Notes: generated by a model not told the origin, from the letters alone. Shown: positions 20,187 to 30,330, counted from the first letter of the stretch. The stretch is 64,000 bases of DNA from Myxococcus stipitatus (GCF_021412625.1 NZ_JAKCFI010000007.1:310001-374000), one strand, 5' to 3'. Made by a program: numbers and translations.

Positions 20187-22061
20187 TCACGCGTACCAGC
20201 GCGGCTCGGGCTTCAACACGTCGGTCTTGACGTCCTCGTAGGAGATCTGCGGCCCCTGCTCGGCGTACTTCGCGATGGTCGTCTTCGCCCACTTGTCGTG
20301 GCGCTTCTGCCACAGCGCCATCCACTCGGGATCCTGGTTCGGGTCCTTCGTCTTGGGCTCGGGCAGCGAGAAGTCCGGCTTGTAGTGCGCGCCGCGGCTC
20401 TCGTCGCGCAAGAGCGCGCTGGTGGCGATGACCTCGCCCAGCTCCAGCATGTTCCACAGCTGGTTGGTGTACGAGAGCGAGCGGTTGGAGGAGTTGCCCG
20501 TGTCGAGCACGTTGACGTTCGCCCAACGGCTCTTGAGCTCGCGGATCTTCTCCACCGTCTTCTTCAGCCGGTCGTTGTAGCGGACGACGGTGCAGTTCTC
20601 CGTCATCACGTCGCCCAGCTCCTTCGCCAGCCCGTACGGGTTCTCCGGGCCGTTCATCTTCTTGATGGTGGCGAAGCGGTCCTCCCAGTAGCGCTTGGCG
20701 TCCTGGAAGTACTTCTGCGGCATCGCCGCCGCGCTCGTCTCGTTGTTCTTGGCGAACGCCGTCATCGCCGGGCCGCCGATCATGCCCGAGTAGATGCAGG
20801 ACAGGAGCGAGTTGGCGCCCAGGCGGTTGGCGCCGTGGAACGCGTAGTCCGCCTCTCCCGCGGCGTACAGGCCGGGGATGTTGGTGGACTGGTTCTTCGG
20901 GCTGCCCTCCAGCGGGGTGTTGTCCTTGTTCGGCTCGAACGTCACATACAGGCCGCCCATGGAGTAGTGCATGCCCGGGAAGATGACCATCGGCGTGACG
21001 CGCGGGTCGTCTCCCACGAACTTCTCGTAGATCTCCATGACGCCCTTGATCTTGGCGTCGAGCGTCTTGGCCGGGATGTGCGTGACGTCCAGGTACACGC
21101 CGTCGCGCCCGCCGATGCCCATGCCCAGGTCGCGGCAGACCATGAAGATCTCGCGCGTGGCGACGTCGCGGGGGACCAGGTTCTTGTACTTGGGGTACTT
21201 CTCCTCGAGGAAGTACCAGCGCTCGCTCTCCGGGATGTCCCGGGGCCCGCGCGGGTCACCCTTCTTGCGGGGCACCCAGACGCGGCCACCCTCGCCGCGC
21301 ACCGACTCGCTCATCAGGCGCAGCTTGTCCTCGCCCGGGATGGAGGTCGGGTGCACCTGGATGAACTCGCCGTTGGCGTAGATGGCGCCCTCCATGTAGG
21401 CGCGACCCGCGGCGGTGCCGGTGTTGATGATGGAGTTGGTCGAGCGACCGAAGACGATGCCCGGGCCACCCGTGGCCAGGCACACGGCCTCCGCAGGGAA
21501 GGTGCGGATCTCCATGGTCCGCAGGTCCACGGCCACGCTGCCGATGCAGCGGCCGGTCTCGTCCTTCACCGTGCCCAGCCACTCCCAGTACTCGTACTTG
21601 GTGACCTTGCCCTCGGCCTCGTAGCGGCGCACCTGCTCGTCCAGCGCGTACAGCAGCTGCTGGCCCGTGGTCGCGCCCGCGAACGCGGTGCGGTGGTGGA
21701 GCGTTCCACCGAAGCGGCGGAAGTCGAGCAGCCCTTCCGGCGTACGGTTGAACGTCACGCCCATGCGGTCCAGCAAGTAGATGATGCTGGGGGCCGCGTA
21801 GCACATGCCCTTGACGGACACCTGCTCCGCCAGGAAGTCGCCGCCTCGCAGCGTGTCCTTGACGTGGATCTCCGGGCTGTCGCCCTCCCCCTTCGTGTTC
21901 ACCGCGCCATTGATGCCGCCCTGGGCGCAGACCGAGTGGGAGCGCTTCACCGGAACGAGCGAGAGCACATCCACCTGGTGACCCGCCTCAGCGAGCTTGA
22001 TCGTCGTCATCAGCCCCGCGAGACCGCCGCCCACCACCGTGAACCGCGCTGCTGCTGCCAT
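20187..22061 (-). CDS. sdhA: Succinate dehydrogenase/fumarate reductase flavoprotein subunit
   Basis: The 624-residue FAD subunit oxidises succinate to fumarate. The dinucleotide fold begins FTVVGGGLAGLMTTIKLAEAG. The FAD-attachment segment reads KRSHSVCAQGGINGA, with the His that usually carries covalent FAD, and substrate-site motifs include HPTSIPG and GEADYAFHGANRLGANSLL. The C-terminal domain is the longer non-classical (Bacillus-type) form. Of two adjacent ATGs, 22061 is chosen because AAGGAG is 6 bases upstream, against 3 for 22064. The gene begins the sdhAB unit, and mdh lies upstream, separated by a hairpin. Confidence 0.96.
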   Translation of the reverse strand: MAAAARFTVVGGGLAGLMTTIKLAEAGHQVDVLSLVPVKRSHSVCAQGGINGAVNTKGEGDSPEIHVKDTLRGGDFLAEQVSVKGMCYAAPSIIYLLDRMGVTFNRTPEGLLDFRRFGGTLHHRTAFAGATTGQQLLYALDEQVRRYEAEGKVTKYEYWEWLGTVKDETGRCIGSVAVDLRTMEIRTFPAEAVCLATGGPGIVFGRSTNSIINTGTAAGRAYMEGAIYANGEFIQVHPTSIPGEDKLRLMSESVRGEGGRVWVPRKKGDPRGPRDIPESERWYFLEEKYPKYKNLVPRDVATREIFMVCRDLGMGIGGRDGVYLDVTHIPAKTLDAKIKGVMEIYEKFVGDDPRVTPMVIFPGMHYSMGGLYVTFEPNKDNTPLEGSPKNQSTNIPGLYAAGEADYAFHGANRLGANSLLSCIYSGMIGGPAMTAFAKNNETSAAAMPQKYFQDAKRYWEDRFATIKKMNGPENPYGLAKELGDVMTENCTVVRYNDRLKKTVEKIRELKSRWANVNVLDTGNSSNRSLSYTNQLWNMLELGEVIATSALLRDESRGAHYKPDFSLPEPKTKDPNQDPEWMALWQKRHDKWAKTTIAKYAEQGPQISYEDVKTDVLKPEPRWYA

Positions 22062-22241
22062 CATCGTCTCCTTGACTGCCAGGATGCCGGACACACCCTG
22101 AGTCGCCAGCGCGCCTCACGGGACACGCCACGCTCCGGACACCCCTGTGCGAGTTCTACAGGCTAGTTAACTTGGCGAAATCGCGCCGCAACGACGGCGC
22201 CTGGGGCGATAAGACCGCGTCATTCGCGGCATCAGCCACGG

Positions 22242-22267
22242 GGCCCGCCGGACCTTGCCGGCGGGCC
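22242..22267 (-). terminator. Hairpin at the end of the icd-mdh unit
   Basis: GGCCCGCCGG and CCGGCGGGCC form a perfect 10-bp stem with a 6-base loop, 18 bases past the mdh stop. No U-tract follows on the minus strand, only CCGTGGC. Confidence 0.6.
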
Positions 22268-22285
22268 ACCTGCGGCTGGAACGGA

Positions 22286-23230
22286 TTACAGCTTGACGGA
22301 GTCGACCGTCTGCTTGACCGACGCGAAGGACTTGTTCAGCTCGGCCTTCTCGGCGTCGTTGAGGTCGACGGTGATGATCTTCTCCACGCCGCCCGCGCCG
22401 ATCTGGACGGGGACGCCGAAGAAGTAGTCGTTGATGCCATACTGGCCCTTCAGCAGCGCCGCGCCCGGGAGGATGCGCTTGCGGTCGAAGATGTAGCTCT
22501 CCGCCATGGCGATAGCGGAGGCCGCGGGGCCGAAGTAGGCGCTGCCCGTCTTGTAGAGGGCCACCAGCTCGCCGCCGCCCTTGCGGGTGCGGTCGACGAT
22601 GGCGTCCAGCTTGTCCTTGGCGATGAGCTCCGTCAGGGGCACGCCGCCCACGGTGCTGTGGCGCACCAGGGGGACCATGTCGTCGCCGTGGCCGCCGAGC
22701 ACCAGGGCCTCCACGTCACGGATGGAGGAGCCCAGGGCCTCCGCCACGAAGCACTTGAAGCGGCTGGTGTCCAGCACGCCCGCCATGCCCACGACCATGT
22801 TGTCCGGCAGGCCGGCGATCTTGTGGAGCGCGAACACCATCGCGTCCAGCGGGTTGGCCACGTTGATGACGAAGGCGTTGGGGGCGTGCTGCTTGATGTT
22901 GCCCGCCACGTCCTTCATGATCTTCAGGTTGACCTCGAGCAGGTCCTCCCGGCTCATGCCCGGCTTCCGGGGGACGCCCGCGGTGATGATGATGACGTCC
23001 GAACCCGCGACGTCCTTCCAGTCCGTGGAGCCGGTGACGCGGCAGTCATAGCCGTCCACCGCCGACAGCTGGTTGATGTCCAGCGCCTTGCCCTTGACCA
23101 GCCCCTCGGCCGCCGGGATGTCGTAGAGCACCACGTCGCCCAGCGACTTCTGCACCGCGAGCAGCGCGAGGTTGCCGCCGATCTGCCCGCCACCGATGAG
23201 ACCAATCTTCTTCTTGCGATTCTGAGCCAT
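22286..23230 (-). CDS. mdh: Malate dehydrogenase (LDH-like type)
   Basis: The 314-residue NAD-dependent enzyme interconverts malate and oxaloacetate. The NAD fold starts IGLIGGGQIGGNLALLA. Substrate residues are VPRKPGMSR (the RKPGM form of the mobile loop marks malate over lactate specificity), VANPLDAM, and the catalytic His in LGGHGDDMVPL. ATG at 23230 has GGGAG upstream. In-frame sequence further upstream overlaps icd and is not coding. It is 32 bases after icd, so the two are likely one transcript. Confidence 0.97.
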   Translation of the reverse strand: MAQNRKKKIGLIGGGQIGGNLALLAVQKSLGDVVLYDIPAAEGLVKGKALDINQLSAVDGYDCRVTGSTDWKDVAGSDVIIITAGVPRKPGMSREDLLEVNLKIMKDVAGNIKQHAPNAFVINVANPLDAMVFALHKIAGLPDNMVVGMAGVLDTSRFKCFVAEALGSSIRDVEALVLGGHGDDMVPLVRHSTVGGVPLTELIAKDKLDAIVDRTRKGGGELVALYKTGSAYFGPAASAIAMAESYIFDRKRILPGAALLKGQYGINDYFFGVPVQIGAGGVEKIITVDLNDAEKAELNKSFASVKQTVDSVKL

Positions 23231-23262
23231 GGATTCGCCGTCTCCCGTGCCCCGTGAGGGGA

Positions 23263-24561
<1,299 letters not shown>

Positions 24562-24602
24562 GACGTACTCCTGGAAGGTGTGACCGTGTAAGAAGGCGCG
24601 GG

Positions 24603-24632
24603 ATAGTCGAGAACCCGCCCCCCTCCCGTCAA
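24603..24632 (-). promoter_or_regulatory. Candidate promoter of icd
   Basis: On the minus strand TTGACG (24627-24632) and GACTAT (24603-24608) are 18 bases apart, which would place the start about 35 bases before the icd ATG. The spacer is a G-rich run. Confidence 0.35.
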
Positions 24633-24740
24633 GGAGTTTGGCCACTCGTCCAGCTTGCAGGACTTATCGGACCCAGCGGCGAGACACGAGCGGATGTGGA
24701 CCGCCCTGGCGCGCGAGGGAACGGTGCCCCGGAGACGTCG

Positions 24741-25304
24741 CTACCAGCTGGACAATCCAGGCGCGGGGAAGCTCACGGTGACGCACAGACCGGAGTCCTC
24801 GCCACAGGCGCCCACCAGCGTGCCGCCCAACGACTCCACCAGCTCCCGCGCCCGCGCGAGCTGGCGATGCCTGGGGCCCGCGAGCACCGGAGAGAGGAAG
24901 GCCGCGTGGAGCTCGCGCTCGGACAGCCGGGCGTCCGGCGTGCGCACCCGGAAAGAGGGGCCCTCGTCCCCGAAGTCATCCGGAGGCTCCACCACCAGTC
25001 GGACGCCCCGCCCTCCCGCGTGGTCCACCGCGTGGGCCAGCAGCAGCAACATCACCTGACCGGCGCGCCTCCGGCTCACCCGCGCCAGCGCCGCGTCCTC
25101 CGGCACGTCCAGCGCCACCTCCACCCCGTGGAGCCGGCGCGTGGCCACCAGCAGCGCCCTCGCCTCGCTCGCCACGTTCCCCAGGTTCGCCTGGAGCACG
25201 TCCGGGCCTTCCACCAACTCCAGGGAAGGCACGCGCGCGGGGACACGGGCCGGCTCCCCTCCTTCACGGACCGTCACCACTGGAATCCCGGCCACCGCGC
25301 TCAT
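24741..25304 (-). CDS. Orphan histidine-kinase-like ATPase (HATPase_c-like) domain protein
   Basis: The 187-residue soluble protein shows the outline of a GHKL ATP-binding domain without the rest of a kinase. Residues 86-95 (LLLLAHAVDHA) resemble an N-box. The stretch LARARELVESLGGTLVGACGED followed by SGLCVTVSFPAP (148-182) is the usual end of a kinase domain. The middle, which should hold the D-x-G-x-G box, is unclear (DDFGDEGPSF at 109-118 is a weak candidate), and no phospho-accepting His box is seen, though LEL...VASEARALL (28-52) is helical. It could be an anti-sigma or regulatory ATPase, or a degenerate kinase remnant. ATG at 25304 has only a weak ribosome-binding site. It stands alone between icd and the PilZ gene. 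Confidence 0.55.
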   Translation of the reverse strand: MSAVAGIPVVTVREGGEPARVPARVPSLELVEGPDVLQANLGNVASEARALLVATRRLHGVEVALDVPEDAALARVSRRRAGQVMLLLLAHAVDHAGGRGVRLVVEPPDDFGDEGPSFRVRTPDARLSERELHAAFLSPVLAGPRHRQLARARELVESLGGTLVGACGEDSGLCVTVSFPAPGLSSW

Positions 25305-25641
25305 CTCACACCCCGTCAGGTCGACGACGTACGAGCTGTGACTCTAGTGGGTTCCCCCGACACGCTCCATTTCACTACGAGAAACTCCGCGGGGCGTGAT
25401 TGACTGAGAACATTACAGATACGCGACATCTTCGCCGTACTGTTGTCGTGTCCTTGGCATACACTTCGTGAAATTCGGAGAAGAACCCTGTCAGGGTTGA
25501 CCCAGTGTTCTAGATTCCCGCCTTGACGAAAACAGCAAGGCTGCACAAATTCGATTTGACTGTTCCTGCCGACTCCGTATGATGCGGACCCATAGCGAAA
25601 CGCCGCCTACCGCCGTACCGCTGGAGCAGGGAGGAACTGTC
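25305..25641. other. Intergenic region between divergent genes (337 bases)
   Basis: Notably AT-richer than its surroundings (about 25380-25590). It holds the promoter for the PilZ gene at 25556-25583 and presumably that of the HATPase-like gene on the other strand. Short repeats such as GTCAGGGTTGACCC are present. I see no gene in it. Confidence 0.5.
25556..25583 (+). promoter_or_regulatory. Sigma-70 promoter of the PilZ gene
   Basis: TTGACT (25556-25561) and TATGAT (25578-25583) are 16 bases apart. Initiation near 25590 would lie downstream of the first in-frame ATGs (25579), which argues that translation starts later, at the GTG at 25642. Confidence 0.7.
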
Positions 25642-27849
25642 GTGCTTGCAACTTCGCCAACCGCATCGGGCGTTCCTCACTACCGGAGAAGGGGGCTCCT
25701 GAACATGGAAGGGGGAAACCCGCTCTCCCAGCGCTCGAGGGTCGAGTTCGACAGCCGCGACGCGTTCGTGAACGTGATTCCGCTGCCGCCGGCCGAGGCC
25801 GCGCTGGACGACTCGGGCTACTCGCTGCACGGCAAGGGCGCGGATGCGATCACCTGCGCGCTGGGCACGGCGGATGGCGGCATCGGTGAAGTGACGCGGC
25901 TGAGCCCCACCGTGGTGTGGGTGATGCCGCGCGGTCCGGTGAACACGTCGGAGGCCCCGACGATGCCGGTCTTCCTGAAGGGTCGTGGCGTCACCATCGG
26001 TCCGCTGATTGGCGCGTTCATCCGCGCGGACGCGGAGACGGTGGACGCGCCCGTGGGCCTGCAGCTGGTGGGCGTGACGGTGGAGCAGGGCCGGCAGATC
26101 CTCGACATGCTGGCGGACGCGCTCCAGCGCGGCGTGGCGGAGCCGGCGGCCTCGGCGCTGCCGGTGCAGGACACCATCGAGGACGCCGAGCGCATCCGCG
26201 CCATCCTCGCGGCCATCTGCGCCTCGCGGAACAAGGGCGTGCTGCGCCGCATGGGCCGTTCGGTGCGCATGGAGCTCGAGCGCCTCAACACGGCGGCCTC
26301 GCAGCTGGAGTGGCGCGTCGACGAGACGGTGGCCGGCTGGGGCGAGGCGCCCTACGAGGTCGACATCATCGGCTACAACAGCGCCTACCGCATGCGCCTG
26401 GAGTCCGCGGGGAGCGCCGGCGACCAGCTCCTCACGCCCCTGCCCTCGCAGCTGCAGCGCATCCGTCACCGCTGGCACCGCCGCGTCGCCGCTCCGGAGG
26501 GCACCACCGTCCGCTTCCATCACCCGCTGTGGCGGGAGCTGGGCGAGCTGAAGCGGGACCTGGTGGACCTGTCCTTCTCCGGTCTGTGCATCCGCTGCAA
26601 GCCCGAGGACCTGATGTTCCCCGGCCTGCTGCCGCCCCACATCGAGCTGGACACGGGCGACGGCCAGACGCTGACGCTGCGCGGGGAGCTGCGCTACGTC
26701 TCCAGCGCGCGCGCGGACGGCTTCGTGCTGTGCGGCCTGAGCGTGCAGCCCTACTCGTCCGACGAGGCGCGCTGGGTCAGCTTCGTCTCCCAGACGACGA
26801 CGCCGACGACGCGCACCGCCGAGGGCCTGACCGAGGGACTCTGGGACGTTTTCACCCTCTCCGGCTTCTTCAGCCTCGCCGGGAAGTCCCACGACGAGTT
26901 CGAGGCCCTGCGCCTGCAGTTCCGCACCATGGCGCAGCGGGCCGCCGAGGTGCCGCAGCTGTTCTGCCAGGCGGTGTGGCCCTCCGGTCGCGGCCCCGAG
27001 GCGACCATCTCCATCATGCGGACCCAGGAGCACTCCTGGCTGCTGCACCAGCTGGCCAAGCGCCCTGGCAAGCCGCACATGACGGTGATGGAGCCGGGCC
27101 GCATCCTGCGCGACATCTACGTGCGCACGTTCGAGCACGCGCAGAGCGACGCGGACTGCAAGTGGGTGGTGGCCTACGTCGAGGGCCTCAACCCGTGGAT
27201 CGCCAAGTCCCACGTCCGCTACGCCGAGCGGCAGATGGCGGTGGACCCCGAGCAGGCCTTCAGCAAGCGCGTGCGGATGCTGGATGTCTACACGCACGAG
27301 CTGACGGGACGCACCCACGAGGGCATCGAGATCGCCCCCGCCACGTCGGAGGAGATCTCCCGGCTGGTGGAGACCATCGGTCGCAACCGCCCCAACTGCT
27401 ACATGGAGGCGCTCGATTTCACCCGGGAGCGCTTCGACATGCGCCGCATCCAGGCCCGCTGGGAGGGCTTCGGGCTGGAGCGCGAGCGCGGAGTCGTGGT
27501 CGCGCGGATCAACGGCGTCGCCGTGGCCGCGGCGGTGATGGAGCTGGGCCAGCAGGGAACCAATCTGTACTCCATGCTGGACATGACCCGTCTCTTCCCG
27601 CTGACCGAGGAAGGACCGTCCACCTTCGTGGCACTGGTGGACGCCGCGCGCCGCTGGTACTCGGCGCGCAACCGTCGCTCGTTCCACTTCATCTGCGAGG
27701 ACGAGGGCGGCAGCTACATCGAGGAGGCCGGCATCCACGGCGGTCCTGATCCCTATCTGTGGATCATCTCCGCCAAGCTGATCCCCGACTACCTCGAGCA
27801 CATCAGCGAGCTCACCATCGGGCGCCGTGGCGCTCACAATTCGCGCTAA
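25642..27849 (+). CDS. Large PilZ-domain protein, probable cyclic di-GMP receptor
   Basis: The 735-residue protein contains one clear PilZ domain at about residues 270-380. It has RxxxR (RWHRR) followed about 28 residues later by DLSFSG, the D/N-x-S-x-x-G motif, so both c-di-GMP-binding elements are intact. Residues ~40-150 look like a second, degenerate PilZ- or YcgR-N-like beta domain, and a helical linker (175-240) follows. The last ~330 residues are conserved-looking but unrecognised. Part of them (VVVARINGVAVAAAVMELG and following) vaguely recalls an acetyltransferase fold. The GTG at 25642 is chosen because GGGAGGA lies six bases upstream and because the promoter lies over the earlier ATGs. 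A diiron-protein gene follows 24 bases later, so the two are probably co-transcribed. Confidence 0.75.
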   Translation: MLATSPTASGVPHYRRRGLLNMEGGNPLSQRSRVEFDSRDAFVNVIPLPPAEAALDDSGYSLHGKGADAITCALGTADGGIGEVTRLSPTVVWVMPRGPVNTSEAPTMPVFLKGRGVTIGPLIGAFIRADAETVDAPVGLQLVGVTVEQGRQILDMLADALQRGVAEPAASALPVQDTIEDAERIRAILAAICASRNKGVLRRMGRSVRMELERLNTAASQLEWRVDETVAGWGEAPYEVDIIGYNSAYRMRLESAGSAGDQLLTPLPSQLQRIRHRWHRRVAAPEGTTVRFHHPLWRELGELKRDLVDLSFSGLCIRCKPEDLMFPGLLPPHIELDTGDGQTLTLRGELRYVSSARADGFVLCGLSVQPYSSDEARWVSFVSQTTTPTTRTAEGLTEGLWDVFTLSGFFSLAGKSHDEFEALRLQFRTMAQRAAEVPQLFCQAVWPSGRGPEATISIMRTQEHSWLLHQLAKRPGKPHMTVMEPGRILRDIYVRTFEHAQSDADCKWVVAYVEGLNPWIAKSHVRYAERQMAVDPEQAFSKRVRMLDVYTHELTGRTHEGIEIAPATSEEISRLVETIGRNRPNCYMEALDFTRERFDMRRIQARWEGFGLERERGVVVARINGVAVAAAVMELGQQGTNLYSMLDMTRLFPLTEEGPSTFVALVDAARRWYSARNRRSFHFICEDEGGSYIEEAGIHGGPDPYLWIISAKLIPDYLEHISELTIGRRGAHNSR

Positions 27850-27873
27850 CACCACAACATAGGGGTTCAAAAC

Positions 27874-28626
27874 ATGAGCAAGCAACTCGTGGAGCAGAAG
27901 TACGTTCCGCACGTCGCCGCCGCACGCGAACGCCTCAAGACGTCTCCCGCCCTCAAGACGTTGCTGGACCCGAAGGCGGATCCGACGTTCGTCGAGGCCT
28001 TCCTCATCCAGTACAACTCGCGCGGTGTCTACATGACGGAGCCCGTGGACGGGTGGATCCGCCGCGCTGGCGAGGCCACCGTGAAGGCGGGCCTGAAGGA
28101 CGTGGGCGAGAAGCTCATCACCCACGCCAAGCACGAGGAAGGCCATCACCTGATGATGGTCGAGGACGCCAAGGGCCTCGTGGAGAGCTGGAACTCGAAG
28201 AACAGCATCAAGCTGGACGCGAACGCGCTGATCAAGCAGACGCCCACCCAGTCCATGGTCGACTACCGGCGGATCCACGAGGACACCATCGCCGGCCCGG
28301 TGCCCGCCGCGCAGGTCGCCATCGAGTATGAGATCGAGAACCTGTCGATCGTCTTCGTGCCCGGCCTGCTGGAGCAGGCCCAGCGAGTGTGTGGCAAGGA
28401 CGTGCTCGAGAAGATGTCCTTCCTCAAGGAGCACGCGGAGCTCGACGTGGGCCACACCGCCCTCAACGAGGTCATGCTGAACAAGCTGCTGGAGCAGGTC
28501 TCCGACGACAAGGCGGAGATCATCGCCAAGACGGGCGCCGAGGCGCTCGACATCTACCTGCGCTTCCTCGCCGACTGTATCGAGCAGGCCCAGGGCATGC
28601 TGAAGGCCAAGGCCGCCGCGGCCTGA
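27874..28626 (+). CDS. Haem-oxygenase-like diiron oxidase family protein (TenA/PqqC-like fold)
   Basis: The 250-residue all-helical protein matches the iron-containing redox enzyme (HDO) superfamily, which uses a labile diiron centre for oxidative cleavage or N-oxygenation. Candidate ligands occur in order: HAKHEEGHHLMMVED (84-98), EYEIEN (151-156) and EHAELDVGHTALNE (186-199, with H-x3-D-x2-H). These fit the helix-alpha1, alpha2 and alpha3 ligand sites of the family. The natural substrate cannot be inferred. ATG at 27874 follows AGGGG. Encoded 24 bases after the PilZ gene, with a strong hairpin behind it, so the pair forms a unit. Confidence 0.75.
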   Translation: MSKQLVEQKYVPHVAAARERLKTSPALKTLLDPKADPTFVEAFLIQYNSRGVYMTEPVDGWIRRAGEATVKAGLKDVGEKLITHAKHEEGHHLMMVEDAKGLVESWNSKNSIKLDANALIKQTPTQSMVDYRRIHEDTIAGPVPAAQVAIEYEIENLSIVFVPGLLEQAQRVCGKDVLEKMSFLKEHAELDVGHTALNEVMLNKLLEQVSDDKAEIIAKTGAEALDIYLRFLADCIEQAQGMLKAKAAAA

Positions 28627-28652
28627 GTCGTCCACCTCCTCGTCCGACATCC

Positions 28653-28691
28653 CGGGGCGCCCAGGACCCTTCACCCGGTCCGGGCGCCCCG
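28653..28691. terminator. Long hairpin between convergent genes
   Basis: CGGGGCGCCC (28653-28662) pairs perfectly with GGGCGCCCCG (28682-28691), and inside it GGACC pairs with GGTCC, giving about 15 base pairs with one bulged A. It lies between the convergent diiron-protein and monooxygenase genes. No U-tract. Confidence 0.65.
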
Positions 28692-28707
28692 ATTGCGTTC
28701 GAGCGCC

Positions 28708-30330
28708 CTACCCCGCCCGACGGACATCCCGCTCGCGCCCGCCCACGGATGGACGCAGGTGCCCCTTGAGCGAGCGCTGGAGGTCCGCGAACCGCGCCGT
28801 GGGCACCGCGCCATAGACGTAGCGGTCCGGCCGCACCACCGCGACATCCACCGCGTGGCGCGAGAACCAGGCCATCAGCCGCCCGTCCACATCCACCACC
28901 GCGTCCGGCGGCACGGGACCGGAGTGCGTCGCGGGCAGGATGCTCCAGGCCACCATCCCAAGCGACTCGGCCAGGGCGCGCGCCTCACGCCGCAGCTCGC
29001 CCGCGACGTCGCCTCGGACGAGCACCCCGAAGCCTGGCCCCATGACGTCGTCGAGCCGCGCCCGCGCGCCCTCGGCCGTCTCCACCCGGGGCTGGGGGAT
29101 GCAGCCCCCCTCCGGCGCGTCCTCGCCCCGGCGTCCCCCCAGCAGGAAGCCTCGCCGGAGCGGGACGACGGGCCGCGCGCGGAACTCCCGGATGAAGGCG
29201 CCCGTCACGGGCAACCGGTACAACAGCCGGATGAGCACGTTGCGCAGGCGCGACAGGAGCCAGCCGCCCGACATCATCACCCTCCCCATCGCGTTCGAGC
29301 TCTGGATGAGCTCCTCGACGTGGGCCCGGCGCTCCAGCTCGTACGTCTCCAGCAGCGTCCGCGCCGCCGTCCCCTCCAGGACGCAGGCCAGCTTCCACGT
29401 CAGGTTGGCCGCGTCGCGCAGCCCCGAGCACAGACCCTGCCCCAGGAACGGCGGCATCAGGTGCGCCGCGTCTCCCAGCAGGAAGGCGCGCCCCACCTGC
29501 CAGCGGCTCGCCAACCGGCTGTGGTACGAGTACACGTTGGCGGAGCGCACCTGGACGGACGCGGAGTCGACGAAGCGCGCGAGCAGCGCCCTCACCGCCT
29601 CCGGCTCACGCGCCCGCTCCAGGTCCGTGCCCGAGGGGATGATGATGTCGAAGCGCAGCTCGTCCTTCGCCGTGCGCGTGATGAAGCCACGTCGCTCCGG
29701 GCCACAGAGATAACAGCTGAAGTCCGGCTCCGGCGCCGCCGTGCCCACGGTGATGGCGAGCGCGTGCTCGAGGCCCGTGGTGCCCTCGAGCTTCAGGTCC
29801 AGCATCCGTCGCACCATGCTGTGCGCGCCGTCCGCCCCCAGCAGGTACTCCGCCCGCACCACGGACGTGCGCGCCGTGACGACGTCACGCACCTGGGCCG
29901 TGAGCCCGTTCTCGTCCTGGACGAACGACTCCAGCACGTGGCCCTGCCACAACTCGACATGAGGGAAGCGCCCCATGCCCCGGCGCAGCGCCGCCTCCAT
30001 CCGAGGCTGCTGGAACAGCGCCCCCACGGGATGCCCGTTCGGCGCATCCAGCTTCGTGAAGTCCACTTCGGCCAGCACGCGCGACTCATCGTCGAGATAC
30101 TGCAAGCGTCTGCACGGGTGGAAACCGACCTCCAGCGCGCCCTCCAGCCCCGCCGACTGGAAGATTCGCTGGGCCTCGTCATCCACGCTGATGGCGCGGG
30201 ACTGGCCGTGCGCCGAGGACTCGCGCTCCACCACCAGGGTCGAGATGCCTCGCTGACCGAGCAGGTTCGCCGCCATGGCGCCCACGGGCCCACAGCCGAC
30301 GATGATGACATCAACGGTCTTTTGCAACAC
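28708..30330 (-). CDS. FAD-dependent aromatic-type monooxygenase (MhpA/PheA class A)
   Basis: The 540-residue protein is a class A flavoprotein hydroxylase. It has VDVIIVGCGPVGAMAANLLG (GxGxxG, residues 7-26), a DG-type motif LLGADGAHSMVRRML, and the GD motif RAFLLGDAAHLMPPFLGQG for FAD ribose binding. The C-terminal thioredoxin-like part (about 430-530) is of the phenol-hydroxylase/MhpA kind. Such enzymes hydroxylate phenolic acids or modify polyketides and antibiotics, and the substrate here is unknown. The GTG at 30330 is chosen because AGGAGG lies 6 bases upstream. Longer in-frame starts have no homology. It is convergent with the diiron-protein gene and has a 428-base region upstream. 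Confidence 0.9.
   Translation of the reverse strand: MLQKTVDVIIVGCGPVGAMAANLLGQRGISTLVVERESSAHGQSRAISVDDEAQRIFQSAGLEGALEVGFHPCRRLQYLDDESRVLAEVDFTKLDAPNGHPVGALFQQPRMEAALRRGMGRFPHVELWQGHVLESFVQDENGLTAQVRDVVTARTSVVRAEYLLGADGAHSMVRRMLDLKLEGTTGLEHALAITVGTAAPEPDFSCYLCGPERRGFITRTAKDELRFDIIIPSGTDLERAREPEAVRALLARFVDSASVQVRSANVYSYHSRLASRWQVGRAFLLGDAAHLMPPFLGQGLCSGLRDAANLTWKLACVLEGTAARTLLETYELERRAHVEELIQSSNAMGRVMMSGGWLLSRLRNVLIRLLYRLPVTGAFIREFRARPVVPLRRGFLLGGRRGEDAPEGGCIPQPRVETAEGARARLDDVMGPGFGVLVRGDVAGELRREARALAESLGMVAWSILPATHSGPVPPDAVVDVDGRLMAWFSRHAVDVAVVRPDRYVYGAVPTARFADLQRSLKGHLRPSVGGRERDVRRAG

Noticed and set aside
25510..28674. A 1054-codon open frame on the minus strand
   Set aside because: Antisense to the PilZ and diiron-protein genes, no domain recognisable, composition typical of a shadow frame.
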